64,000 nucleotides of DNA, taken from assembly GCA_947179325.1 (NCBI GenBank), contig CAMXAU010000011.1, positions 1 through 64,000 of the forward strand, read 5' to 3'. The translations under genes and the position numbers were made by a program. This document shows, in pieces, positions 35,869 through 45,900 of this stretch (position 1 is the first letter of the stretch; every line of letters begins with the position of its first letter). Origin of the DNA: an uncultured Bacteroidales bacterium (GTDB taxonomy: Bacteria > Bacteroidota > Bacteroidia > Bacteroidales > UBA932). A model generated the notes under the pieces. It ran no database searches. It was not told where the DNA came from and worked only from the letters and a program-made list of their open reading frames with translations.

Positions 35869-36960
35869 CTATTTCAGCCCATGCTTCTTCAGGATCTTGA
35901 GCAATGGCTTCTCGATTGACTTCGCCCACAATGTATATCCATAGTCAGAAGGATGCACACCGTCAACCGATGTCTCGTGGTCAGGAGCCGTGGCATTGGT
36001 CTGGATGAAATATACATTCTTGTATTTCTTGACCGCCTCTGCCATCAGCTTTGCAGCCATGTCCTGCTTGGCCTGCTCATTCCTGTCGCTCACTGTCGAG
36101 AAATTCCTGTTCTCGCGGTAGATTGTCTGCATGAATATGAGAGGGGTGTCAGGCTTTGCTGCACGTATCTTCTCGATGAACGGGAAAAGCCTCTCGTTGA
36201 TCATCCTTGCGTCCGGATTGGAGAATGCGTCGAAGACAATGGCATCTACATCCGCAGCAATGAGGACATCTGCAAAATATGGCTGGAGCTTGCAGTTTCC
36301 GCTGCATCCGAGGCTGAGCATCTGGACACCGGTGTTGCGCATGAACTGCATCGGGTAGCTCATTCCGCTGCGGCTGATGCTGATACCCTGTGTATAGCTG
36401 GAGCCGAATATCGCGACGCGGTGGCGGAAAGGAGACTCAAGGCTTTCAAGGGAAGCACCCTCCTCTACCCCGACTTTGACGGAATACATCTCGCTGTACA
36501 TAGGAAGATAGAGCATGCACTCCTTTTCTTCATTGTCCATGTCGCTGACAATGATCAGCCTGTCGTTTTCTTTGCCGGGCCAGTTGACCTTCGAGGCCGC
36601 CCAGAGCCATTTCCCGTCCTTCTTTATATAGAGGTCATACCCCCTCAATGCAAGCGGCATTGTATTCACGCCATAATTCTTGTATCCGTACTCGGACTCA
36701 ACAGCTATTGAAGTGGAATTGGTCTTGAAGAGCACTGCAAGGCCTGCCGAACACCTGACCTGGTCATTCTCCGATTTCGTAAACCCCTTGAACACACATG
36801 TATCCACACGGTGATAAGGATTCGGGGTGTCAATGACCTTACCGATGAGATTGAGATCACTGGCCTCCGTGAACTTGTAATTTACCCCTTTAGGGGTCTG
36901 GGCAGATGCACAAACGGCAACCGCGGCCATCGCGATGACAGCAAGAAGGGTCTTTTTCAT
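35869..36960 (-). CDS. Secreted SGNH/GDSL hydrolase
   Basis: The 363-residue protein has a cleaved signal peptide (AVAVCASAQ, about residue 20), an N-terminal beta-sandwich typical of the SGNH_hydro_N group (about 25-180) and an SGNH hydrolase domain. The catalytic serine lies in FGSSYTQG (about 192-199), and the Asp-His pair in DGVHPSDYGY near the C-terminus. These enzymes usually remove acetyl or other ester groups, often from glycans. No PUL gene is adjacent, so the substrate is open. The gene is monocistronic, flanked by convergent MATE and divergent MFS genes. Confidence 0.88.
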   Translation of the reverse strand: MKKTLLAVIAMAAVAVCASAQTPKGVNYKFTEASDLNLIGKVIDTPNPYHRVDTCVFKGFTKSENDQVRCSAGLAVLFKTNSTSIAVESEYGYKNYGVNTMPLALRGYDLYIKKDGKWLWAASKVNWPGKENDRLIIVSDMDNEEKECMLYLPMYSEMYSVKVGVEEGASLESLESPFRHRVAIFGSSYTQGISISRSGMSYPMQFMRNTGVQMLSLGCSGNCKLQPYFADVLIAADVDAIVFDAFSNPDARMINERLFPFIEKIRAAKPDTPLIFMQTIYRENRNFSTVSDRNEQAKQDMAAKLMAEAVKKYKNVYFIQTNATAPDHETSVDGVHPSDYGYTLWAKSIEKPLLKILKKHGLK

Positions 36961-37054
36961 ACTTAGTTATAATAAAATCAGTTAATATTTCCGTATAAAT
37001 ACAGGCAATCTATGCCTGCTACCCAAAGGCGGACGCTAATTTAGTAAAAATTTA

Positions 37055-37063
37055 TACCTTTGT
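37055..37063 (+). promoter_or_regulatory. -7 box of the MFS gene
   Basis: TACCTTTGT fits the -7 consensus and lies 30 bases upstream of the start at 37093. Confidence 0.6.
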
Positions 37064-37092
37064 CGTCCTTTTTGAGCTGATATTGGACATAT

Positions 37093-38493
37093 ATGAGTCT
37101 ATATACTTATTTCAGGATAAGCAAGCCGTCATCCGGCAAAGTTCCGGAGCACCAGGTGCAATCTACATATAAAACTCTGAGGAACAGAACATTCTGGGCC
37201 GCTACAATAGCATATAGCCTATATTATGTATGCAGGATGAGCCTCAGCGTTGTCAAGCAGCCGATCATAGATGCCGGAGTGCTTACTCCAGGACAGCTTG
37301 GAATCATAGGGTCATCGCTCCTGTTCGTATACGCTGTAGGCAAATTCATGAACGGATTCATCGCTGACTACTGCAACATCAGGAGGTTCATGGCCACGGG
37401 GCTGGCTGTATCCGCACTGATAAACCTGATAATGGGAGCCGCAGGGCTGCTGAACGGCATGGCCGGACTGGCATCGGGATTCCTTTTCGCTATTTTCGCA
37501 ATCGTGTGGGGGATGAACGGCTGGGTACAGTCCATGGGGGCGCCTCCGGGGATAATCAACCTGTCGAGATGGTTCCCGATGTCGATGAGGGGCACATACT
37601 ACGGCGTGTTCAGCGCAAGCCCATATCTCGGCGAATTCCTGGCATTCATAATAGTGGGAATGGTAGTAAGCGCATTCGGATGGCAATACGGATTCATATT
37701 TTCGTCAATCGGAGGCTTTGCCGGTACTGCAATCATTCTCCTTTTCGTGTCTGACACACCTGAGAGCAAAGGACTTCCGTCAATACAGGAACTGTCGGGA
37801 GAGGCCCCGAGGAAAGAGGATTCAATGCCGACAAAGGAAGTGCAGAAAATGGTCCTCAGGCATCCCGGGATATGGATTATAGCGATATCAAGCGCATTTG
37901 TATATATAGCAAAATATGCCGTTGCAGGATGGGGAGTGCTTTTCCTGCAGAAGGCCAAGGACTTCTCGCTCGCAAGCGCGACACAGATCATCGCGTTCTC
38001 GGCTGTGTTCGGGGTTTTAGGCACCGTCATGGCAGGATGGCTTTCAGACAAGCTGTTCAAGGGAGACAGGATATTCCCGGCCATAATATCAGGAATCCTC
38101 AGCTTCGGCTCTCTCGGGCTGTTCCTCATGACCGGGGGCAGCTATATCCTGAACATACTGTATATATCCATGTTCAGCCTTTTCATCGGAATCCTGTACT
38201 GCATTGTCGCCGGCCTGATGGCAGTCGACATTGTCCCGCGCAAGGCGACCGGGGCGGCACTCGGGATAGTCGGCATATCAAGCTACATCGCAGCCGGAAT
38301 CCAGGACATTGCAAGCGGATATCTGATAGAGGGGTTTGCAAGCATGCCGCAGATGACAGAGGGCCTCACGGAAGCCGAGATTCTCGCCGGGACATCATAT
38401 GACTTCTTCCCGGTCTCGATTTTCTGGCTGGCAGCCGCGCTGGTTGCCTTCCTCCTCCCTGTCTCCTGCTGGAGAAAGATGATGAACCACTGA
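37093..38493 (+). CDS. MFS transporter, organophosphate:phosphate antiporter type
   Basis: This 466-residue membrane protein has twelve predicted helices in two halves and resembles the GlpT/UhpT/UhpC family, which exchanges sugar or glycerol phosphates for phosphate. Supporting features are TFWAATIAYSLYYVCRMSLSV in helix 1 and GKFMNGFIADYCNIRRFMATG after helix 2. NGWVQSMGAPPGIINLSRWFP is characteristic of the family, as is the central cytoplasmic loop (about 230-265). Substrate and direction are inferred from the family only. The U32 gene follows 53 bases later. Confidence 0.9.
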   Translation: MSLYTYFRISKPSSGKVPEHQVQSTYKTLRNRTFWAATIAYSLYYVCRMSLSVVKQPIIDAGVLTPGQLGIIGSSLLFVYAVGKFMNGFIADYCNIRRFMATGLAVSALINLIMGAAGLLNGMAGLASGFLFAIFAIVWGMNGWVQSMGAPPGIINLSRWFPMSMRGTYYGVFSASPYLGEFLAFIIVGMVVSAFGWQYGFIFSSIGGFAGTAIILLFVSDTPESKGLPSIQELSGEAPRKEDSMPTKEVQKMVLRHPGIWIIAISSAFVYIAKYAVAGWGVLFLQKAKDFSLASATQIIAFSAVFGVLGTVMAGWLSDKLFKGDRIFPAIISGILSFGSLGLFLMTGGSYILNILYISMFSLFIGILYCIVAGLMAVDIVPRKATGAALGIVGISSYIAAGIQDIASGYLIEGFASMPQMTEGLTEAEILAGTSYDFFPVSIFWLAAALVAFLLPVSCWRKMMNH

Positions 38494-38546
38494 TTTTTAA
38501 GCCCTCCAGGCGGCAAAGCCCGGCTGAAGGAAAACACCATACGACA

Positions 38547-39875
38547 ATGGACAGAAAAGACATAGAGATAATGGCGCCTGCAGGCAATTTCGAATGCCTG
38601 CACGCTGCAATACAGGGCGGTGCAGATTCCGTATATTTCGGGGTTGAAAGACTGAACATGAGGTCACATTCAGCCAACAACTTCAAGATGACCGACCTCA
38701 AGGAGATCTGCGGGATATGCAGAGAGCATTCGGTGAAGACATATCTCACGCTCAACATAGTACTGTACAATGAGGACCTCGAAGACATGAGGCATACGCT
38801 TGATGCGGCAAAGGAAGCCGGCATCACGGCCGTAATTGCATCTGACATGGCGGCCATAATGTATGCAAGGCAGATCGGGGTGGAGGTGCACATATCGACC
38901 CAGCTCAGCATCTCGAATGCAGAGGCACTCCGTTTCTATGCACAATTCGCCGATGTCATAGTCCTTGCACGTGAGCTGAACCTGAACCAGGTCAAGGAGA
39001 TAAAGGCGATAATAGACAGTGAGGGCATCAAGGGTCCTTCCGGAAGGAAAGTGGAGATAGAGATGTTCGCCCATGGTGCGCTCTGCATGGCAATCTCAGG
39101 CAAATGCTATCTCAGCCTGCATGAATACGGCGCATCAGCCAACCGCGGGTCATGCTACCAGATATGCAGGCGCGGATACGAGGTGACAGACATCGAGACC
39201 GGAAACCAGCTCCATGTGGACAACAAATACATCATGTCACCGAAAGACCTGTGTACCATAGAGTTCATGGACAAGATAATCGATGCTGGGGTTACGGTGT
39301 TCAAGATTGAGGGCAGGGCACGCTCGGCAGAATATGTCAAGAGGGTCGCATCATGCTACAGAAGAGCTGCAGATGCTGTATGCGCCGGGGAATACACCGG
39401 TGAACTGGCGGCAGGTCTGAAAAAAGAGCTGGCAGAAGTCTTCAACAGAGGGTTCTGGGACGGCTACTACCAGGGGGCAAGGCTCGGGGAATGGAGCGAA
39501 GTGTATGGAAGCAAGGCCACCAGGAAGAAAGTATATTGCGGGAAAGTCACGAACTGGTTCAGCAAGATAGGCGTAGCAGAGATCCTTGTGGAATCCGCAT
39601 CTGTAAAGGCCGGTGACAAGATACTTATCATAGGGCCGTCAACAGGCGTTGTGGAGATGGATGTCAAGGAGATAAGGGTGGAGCTTAAGCCTGTGCAGGA
39701 AGCCGGGAAAGGCACATTCTGCTCTATTCCGGTAGATTTCTCGGAAATGAGCGCGGCACAGGATCCGGACACCGCAGACAACGCTTCTCCGTGCAGCTGC
39801 AGCGGACAGCCAGGTGCACTGCGCGACGGAAAACTGCGCAGAGGCGACAAAGTGTATATATGGGCAGAGGCATAG
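38547..39875 (+). CDS. U32 family protein (RlhA/TrhP-like)
   Basis: U32 proteins were named as collagenase-like peptidases. Well-studied bacterial members instead hydroxylate tRNA or 23S rRNA. The 442-residue protein has the N-terminal MAPAGNFECLHAAIQGGADSVYFG and the cysteine-rich signature MAISGKCYLS, then SANRGSCYQICRR (about 175-210), thought to hold an iron-sulfur cluster. It also has IEGRARSAEYV. A C-terminal beta-barrel domain follows. A serine/cysteine-rich stretch near the end (about 405-430) is unusual. It follows the MFS gene on the same strand. I favour an RNA-modification role over peptidase. Confidence 0.9.
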   Translation: MDRKDIEIMAPAGNFECLHAAIQGGADSVYFGVERLNMRSHSANNFKMTDLKEICGICREHSVKTYLTLNIVLYNEDLEDMRHTLDAAKEAGITAVIASDMAAIMYARQIGVEVHISTQLSISNAEALRFYAQFADVIVLARELNLNQVKEIKAIIDSEGIKGPSGRKVEIEMFAHGALCMAISGKCYLSLHEYGASANRGSCYQICRRGYEVTDIETGNQLHVDNKYIMSPKDLCTIEFMDKIIDAGVTVFKIEGRARSAEYVKRVASCYRRAADAVCAGEYTGELAAGLKKELAEVFNRGFWDGYYQGARLGEWSEVYGSKATRKKVYCGKVTNWFSKIGVAEILVESASVKAGDKILIIGPSTGVVEMDVKEIRVELKPVQEAGKGTFCSIPVDFSEMSAAQDPDTADNASPCSCSGQPGALRDGKLRRGDKVYIWAEA

Positions 39876-39950
39876 CCGCAATTCTGGCACACTGTTGGCA
39901 TTAGCCGGCACCGGTTAGTCAGAAAAAGAAAACATTAAAATCCTAAAGTC

Positions 39951-40661
39951 ATGAAAAGAAACTTGCTTATCGGTTTTGCGGCTATATTGGCTACATCCAT
40001 TTTCAGTTCCTGCTCACACAACAAGGACAGCTACAGGTCCTACAGGGAAGCCATTGTGACTGTGAAGCCACTTGAAAACGGCTCATATTACATGCAGCTG
40101 ACAGACAACGAGACCCTTTGTCCGGAAGGCTATCTTCAGTCCCCATTTAAAGACAAAGAGGTAAGGGCTTACACAATATATTCATATACAGGGCTTACAG
40201 ACCCGGACTATGGCAAGGTTGTGACAATAGAGAGGCTTGACAGCATACGCACGAAGGACCCTGTCGCATACAACGGGGAGACAGAAGAAGAGCTTGCGGA
40301 GCTATACGGGAATGACCCGGTAGAGATAATGAATGACTGGATCACCGGAGTTGAGGACGGATACCTTACCCTGAACATATTCACGCACTGGAGCTGGTCC
40401 GGACTTGTGCAGCACTCCATAAATCTTGTCACAGGAATGAATCCGGACAATCCATACGAAGTCCGGCTGATGCATGACGCGAACAATGACCTCAGCCAGC
40501 GTGAGGGCTACAGCATGGTGGCATTCAGGCTCGGCAGCCTTCCTGACACAAACGGCGAGACAGTGAAGCTGACCCTGAAGTGGCAGGCGTTCGGGCAGGA
40601 GAAGTCAACGACATTTGACTATCGCACAAGACCAGGGGCAAGGCTGCTTGCAATTGAATAG
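39951..40661 (+). CDS. NigD-like lipoprotein
   Basis: The 236-residue protein has a lipoprotein signal (SIFSSC, cysteine near 21) and two beta-rich halves typical of NigD-like proteins. These are common Bacteroidales lipoproteins named after a gene near nigerythrin loci. The N-terminal OB-like part contains AIVTVKPLENGSYYMQLTDNETLCP. The C-terminal part (about 120-236) has LTLNIFTHWSWSG and ends with VKLTLKWQAFG. The function is not established. It is transcribed alone and ends at a hairpin shared with mdh. Confidence 0.85.
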   Translation: MKRNLLIGFAAILATSIFSSCSHNKDSYRSYREAIVTVKPLENGSYYMQLTDNETLCPEGYLQSPFKDKEVRAYTIYSYTGLTDPDYGKVVTIERLDSIRTKDPVAYNGETEEELAELYGNDPVEIMNDWITGVEDGYLTLNIFTHWSWSGLVQHSINLVTGMNPDNPYEVRLMHDANNDLSQREGYSMVAFRLGSLPDTNGETVKLTLKWQAFGQEKSTTFDYRTRPGARLLAIE

Positions 40662-40715
40662 GTGTATTCTCATCCAGGACGACATGCATTGAAGATGACA
40701 TGGCATTGAAAAAGA

Positions 40716-40747
40716 GACGCCGGAAAGGAGCATTCCTTCCCGGCGTC
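40716..40747. terminator. Bidirectional terminator between NigD-like gene and mdh
   Basis: An 8-bp GACGCCGG/CCGGCGTC stem (40716-40723 with 40740-40747) extends after one mismatch by five more pairs and a short loop. It sits between two convergent genes with A-rich sequence on the left flank (T-rich for the minus strand). Confidence 0.75.
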
Positions 40748-40768
40748 ATCGTATATGCTGGAATTATA

Positions 40769-41755
40769 CTACAGGTTTGCGTTGACTGTCTTCCAGTCTG
40801 CAACTGCAGGGATTATTCCGAGGGTGATGATCTCGTCACGCATCTTGCAGAGGTGCTCGTATGAAGCATTGAGGGCTGCAACCTCCTCCTCTGTACCCTG
40901 AGGGTCTGCATAGTGGACACCCTCAGCGTCGATAACTGTAGGCATTGCCATCATCACATTGTTGTATGTCCCGTTGTTGACATAGCATCCTGCCGGCCAC
41001 TCGAACTTCTTGCCGCCCATCGCTGCTGCAATCATCTCGACAGAAACGTATGCAGGGCTCTGGAATGAAGAGCGTCCACGGAGCTTGATGATATTTGAAC
41101 CGCCCTGGATAGTGGCATGCTTGATCTCAGCGAAACGCTCCTCTGAAAGGTTCATCTCGGAAAGCGGCTTGCCGTCAATCTTCACACCTGATGCGAATAC
41201 GGCCATAGCCTCGCCGTGTCCGCCATATGTACGTGCACCTGTAACCTTGCACTGCTGAACTCCGAACTCGGCTGCAAGCTCTGTCTGGAGACGTGTAGAG
41301 TCAAGGGCTGCAAGTGTAGTGACCTGTGATGGCTTAAGACCAGAGTGGAGAAGCACTACAAGTCCGGTAAGGTCAGCAGGGTTGAAGATAACCACTACAT
41401 GCTTCACGTCCGGGCAGTATTTCTTCACGTTCTTTCCGAAATCCTCTGCAATCTGGCAGTTGCCCTTGAGAAGGTCCTCACGTGTCATGCCCTCCTTGCG
41501 TGGTGCACCACCTGAAGATATGATATACTTGGCATCCTTGAATGCAACCTCAGGATCAGTTGTATAGGTGATGTTGGCACCTTCAAAGGCGCAGTGGTTC
41601 ATCTCTGCGACAACACCCTTAAGACCTGGCTCATATACGTCATAGAGGCAGATGTTCGGGGTAAGCTTCATCATCAGGGCAGTCTGTGCCATGTTTGAAC
41701 CGATCATCCCGGCTGCGCCGACGATTGTCAGTTTCTCGTTAGTCAAAAAATCCAT
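40769..41755 (-). CDS. mdh: Malate dehydrogenase
   Basis: This NAD-dependent enzyme interconverts malate and oxaloacetate in the cytoplasm. From the ATG at 41755 (MDFLTNEKLTIVGAAGMIGSN) the product is 328 residues. The open frame upstream to 41974 overlaps the promoter and is not coding. The Rossmann glycine motif is GAAGMIGSN at 14-22. Substrate arginines are plausible at GAPRKEGMTREDL, and the catalytic histidine is in GARTYGGHGEAMAVF. NPADL is the usual loop. It resembles Bacteroidales malate dehydrogenases. A -7 box lies about 90 bases upstream. Confidence 0.95.
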   Translation of the reverse strand: MDFLTNEKLTIVGAAGMIGSNMAQTALMMKLTPNICLYDVYEPGLKGVVAEMNHCAFEGANITYTTDPEVAFKDAKYIISSGGAPRKEGMTREDLLKGNCQIAEDFGKNVKKYCPDVKHVVVIFNPADLTGLVVLLHSGLKPSQVTTLAALDSTRLQTELAAEFGVQQCKVTGARTYGGHGEAMAVFASGVKIDGKPLSEMNLSEERFAEIKHATIQGGSNIIKLRGRSSFQSPAYVSVEMIAAAMGGKKFEWPAGCYVNNGTYNNVMMAMPTVIDAEGVHYADPQGTEEEVAALNASYEHLCKMRDEIITLGIIPAVADWKTVNANL

Positions 41756-41844
41756 AATAGTTCCTATAATTTGTATGTTACTGTACTTGCCAAGGACAGC
41801 ATGGCACCGGCCATGGATGCCCTGGATGTCTTTCCAAAAGACCT

Positions 41845-41853
41845 GCAAATATA
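41845..41853 (-). promoter_or_regulatory. -7 box of mdh
   Basis: TATATTTGC on the minus strand exactly matches the consensus. It gives a leader of about 85 bases before the start at 41755. Confidence 0.6.
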
Positions 41854-41925
41854 ATAATTTCCAAAGAACAGATATAGCGATATGCGAAATAATGCCGATG
41901 ATTTTTTTGCAACACAAAAAAATGC

Positions 41926-41934
41926 TATATTTGC
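41926..41934 (+). promoter_or_regulatory. -7 box upstream of the phosphopantetheinyl transferase gene
   Basis: TATATTTGC on the plus strand matches the consensus. The nearest convincing gene starts at 42173, so the leader would be about 235 bases. A GTG-started frame at 41957-42145 lies in it and is not supported. Confidence 0.55.
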
Positions 41935-42172
41935 CGCGGATTATTAACTGATTAACGTGGAACCTCCCAGTCATACATTGACAGACTGCAGCGCCGCTGC
42001 AGGAAATTTATCTGACGATCCTCTGTCGGGATATATTTTCATGGTTGTAGATACGCCTTCGGATGAGGAAGGATACCTGATATGTGCATATTCTGCGCAT
42101 AGCGGGCTGTCGTATATAGGCAGGCCTGGTGACACTGAATCATAACAAACATAAAACACTATAATATTATAT

Positions 42173-42808
42173 ATGGGACTTTATCTAAGAAAAACCCTTG
42201 ACAATAAAGCTGAGATTTCAGTCTGGCAGATAACAGAGACAGAGCAGGAGCTCCTTGCCCTATGCTCAGTACCTACAGACGAGATGGAGGAGATATCCAT
42301 CATAAGGAGCGAAGCCCAGAGAAAGCAGAAGCTCGCAGTCCGCGCCTTGCTGAACGAGGTATTCGACGAGAAGATGTACCTTAACCACCATGACAACGGC
42401 AAGCCGTTCCTTGAAAACTGCATCACGAATATCAGCATAACCCATACGGACAGATATGTCGCAATCATCACTCACAACGAGGATGACCTCGGGATAGACA
42501 TAGAGTCCATGGACAGGGACTTCTCCGCAGTAGAGAAAAAGGCTCTCTCGGAAGATGAGATAGAGGACCTGGACGAGGACAGGAGAAATGAGCAGCTGGC
42601 CATCTACTGGTGTGCTAAAGAGGCGATATTCAAGAGGATGTCGCAGAACCGCGTGGACTTCTCTGAGCAGATTGAAGTAGAGAAATTCAACCCGAAGGGA
42701 GAGGGAGAGCTTGACGCCACATTCATCCACAAGGACGGACACGAGGAGGAGTTCGAGCTGGGATATACCACATTCGACCGGCATGTACTTGTCTGGGTTG
42801 TAGGATAG
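42173..42808 (+). CDS. 4'-phosphopantetheinyl transferase superfamily protein
   Basis: These enzymes move the phosphopantetheine arm of CoA onto acyl or peptidyl carrier proteins. The 211-residue length and motifs fit the Sfp-like two-half fold: NISITHTDRYVAI (about 93-105), the magnesium motif LGIDIES (about 115-121) and WCAKEAIFK (about 145-153). Sfp-type proteins are often tied to secondary metabolism. Here no such genes are nearby, so fatty-acid ACP is the simplest partner. It lies 107 bases before the SusC gene and probably belongs to a separate unit. Confidence 0.9.
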   Translation: MGLYLRKTLDNKAEISVWQITETEQELLALCSVPTDEMEEISIIRSEAQRKQKLAVRALLNEVFDEKMYLNHHDNGKPFLENCITNISITHTDRYVAIITHNEDDLGIDIESMDRDFSAVEKKALSEDEIEDLDEDRRNEQLAIYWCAKEAIFKRMSQNRVDFSEQIEVEKFNPKGEGELDATFIHKDGHEEEFELGYTTFDRHVLVWVVG

Positions 42809-42914
42809 CCTGCAGCCCAGGCATCCATAGCCATAGCCACATATTTATCTACCGACGATTGGGATTGCACTATTAATTCTTTTTTAAAGAACAACATACT
42901 AATAACAATCACAC

Positions 42915-45900
42915 ATGCTTAAATTTTCCTTTAGACGCAGGCTATTATGCCTGCTAGGTTGTTTTATCATGTGCCCTGTACTGTTTTCTACAGTATCAAG
43001 AGCTGACACCGGACATGTACAGCAGGCTCCGGTATCACTGGCAGATGAAACTACCCCCCCCAACATCAACATCTCAGGAACAGTAACTGACATCAAGGGC
43101 GAGCCGCTTATCGGCGTCAGCATACTTGAAAAAGGGACTGTCAACGGCGCTGTCACCGACATTGACGGAAAATTCACACTATCTGTATCTGCCGGGGCCC
43201 AGATCGAGGTCTCATGCATAGGATTCACCCCAAAGACACTCACTGTCACCTCAGGAACGCCTCTGACAATCGTGCTGGAAGAGGACTCCGAACTTCTCAA
43301 CGAAGTCGTTGTAACTGCCCTCGGAATCAAGCGTGAGCAGAAAGCGTTGAGCTACAATGTCCAGGAGGTCAAGGGCGACAAGCTCACCGCTGTCAAGGAC
43401 GCCAACTTCATCAACTCCCTCCAGGGAAAAGTCGCGGGAGCGATAGTCAACACCTCCGCCGCCGGCCCGGGTGCAGCAGCGCGTATCATCATGCGAGGCA
43501 CCAAGTCACTGGAGAAGGATGACAACGCCCTCTATGTAATCGACGGTATCCCGATGTTCAACATCAACTCCGGCGACAACTCGGGAGGTACAATGAATGA
43601 CCAGCCGGGAACCAACAGCGTGGCTGACATAAACCCGGAGGACATCGAGTCCCTTACCATCCTCACAGGTCCGTCTGCGGCAGCCCTCTATGGATCGGAA
43701 GCGGCAAACGGAGTTATCCTCATCACGACAAAGAAAGGCTCTGAGGGGAAGATGAAAGTCTCCTACAGCAACAGCACAAGCTTCTCTACACCGCTGATGA
43801 TGCCGCAGTTCCAGACAAGGTATGCAAACGCAGAGGGAAGCCAGTACAGCTGGGGACCGGCACTTTCAACTCCTTCGACATACAACCCGGCGGATTTCTT
43901 CAACACCGGAGTGAACGAGATCAACGGCCTTACATTCACATGCGGAACAGAGAAGAACCAGACATATGCCTCTGTCTCCACCACGAATTCAACCGGAATC
44001 CTCCCGAACAACACCTACAACAGGTACAACTTCTCCTTCAGGAACACTACGAAGTTCGCAAAGGACAAGCTAACCCTTGATGTCGGAGGGCAATACATCA
44101 TCCAGAACAACAAGAACATGGTCGGAAGCGGACTGTACTTCAACCCTTTGACCTCGCTCTACCTGTTCCCGAGGGGCGAAAGCTTCCAGGAGGTGCAGGC
44201 CTTCGAACGCTGGAACGAGACCAGGGGAATCATGGAGCAGTACTGGCCGGAAGCAATATTCGGCTCTGACTACGACATGCAGAACCCCTACTGGATCATG
44301 TACCGCATGCAGAACAAGCTGAAGAAACGCCGCTACATGATGAATGCAAGCCTGAAATGGGATGTGACCCAATGGCTCAACATCGCAGCCCGCATCAGGG
44401 TCGACAATTCAGACCAGGACATATATGCGGAACGCTATGCGACTACAACCGGAACTTTCACCGAAGGCAGCGACAGGGGCTTCTACAATCACACAAAGCA
44501 GAATGACAGGACTGTCTACGGAGATGTGATTGCCAGCATCAGCAAGAATTTCGTTGACGACAGGCTGTCCATCAATGCCAACATCGGAGCCTCATTCAAT
44601 GACATGAGGGAAGATGTAATGTATTTCAAGGGAGGCCTTGAGCAGATACCGAACTTCTTCCACTACGGAAACATCAAGCTTTCGACATCAAAGAGGAACG
44701 AGACTGCATGGCACGACCAGACACAGAGCGTCTTCGCAAGCTTCGAGGCAGGATGGGACCGCATGGTATACCTGACCCTTACCGGGCGCAATGACTGGGA
44801 TTCAAGGCTCGCATTCACTGACAAGCCATATTATTTCTATCCGTCTACAGGTCTTTCGTTTGTAATAAGCGAGCTGTTCGACTCCCCTGTTGCTGTGCCT
44901 TATCTCAAGGTTCGCGCATCATGGTCTGAGGTCGCATCAGCACCTGAGCGCTATCTTACACGGAAGCAATACACATATAATGAGCAGACAAATCTCTATG
45001 AATACCCGTCTGTCCATTATGACACCAACCTCAAGCCGGAGAACACAAGGTCATGGGAACTCGGACTCAACGCAAAGTTCTATGAGAGCAGGTTCAACCT
45101 CGACCTCACATTCTACCGTTCGAACACTTTCAACCAGACGTTCTACGTCGATGCATCATCTTCTTCCGGATACAAGCAGAACATAGTCCAGACCGGAAAC
45201 ATCCAGAACCAGGGAATCGAGGCGGCAGTCGGATACACCGACTCATACTCGGCAGGCAAGGTGAAGTTCTCAACCAATTTCACATTCACGATGAACGACA
45301 ACAAGATCATCAGGCTTGCCAACGGAGCCATCAACCCAGAGAACGGGGAGGTCATAGAGATGGACTATTATCCAAAGGGAACCCTCGGAATCAGCGGCGG
45401 CCCTGCCCTCAGGCTCACAGAGGGCGGCACAATGGGAGACCTCTACATCAACCAGAGGCTGCGCCAGTCCCCTAACGGGTACATTTACGCCAATGCGACA
45501 AACGACATAGAGCTTGAGACGACAGAGTACCGCAAGATCGGTTCACTGCTTGCCAAATGCCATGTGGGATGGAACACCAGCCTGTCGTATGCAGGAGTAA
45601 ACCTGAATGTGCAGTTCACCGGACGCTTCGGCGGACTGGTAGTATCAGACACACAGGCACTGCTTGACAAATACGGTGTGTCTGAAGCATCTGCAGCAGC
45701 AAGGGATGCAGGCGGAGTAAGCATAGGTGAAGGAAGGGTTGTCGACGCGCAGAAATATTACGACAAGGTGACTTCCGCAATAGGTACTTACTATACCTAT
45801 GACGCAACAAACGTAAGGCTCTCTGAACTCAGTGTCAGCTATACGCTTCCTGGAAAATGGTTCAAGGACAAGGTCGGGCTGACGGTCGGGCTGACCGGAA

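Noticed and set aside
35953..36711. 252-codon open frame opposite the SGNH hydrolase
   Set aside because: Antisense shadow without motifs; the minus-strand gene has a signal peptide and catalytic triad.
41756..41974. Upstream extension of the mdh frame to 41974
   Set aside because: It covers the minus-strand -7 box at 41845-41853, and malate dehydrogenase homology starts at 41755.
41957..42145. GTG-started 62-codon frame before the phosphopantetheinyl transferase gene
   Set aside because: No RBS, family similarity or signal; it fits a leader region after the promoter at 41926.
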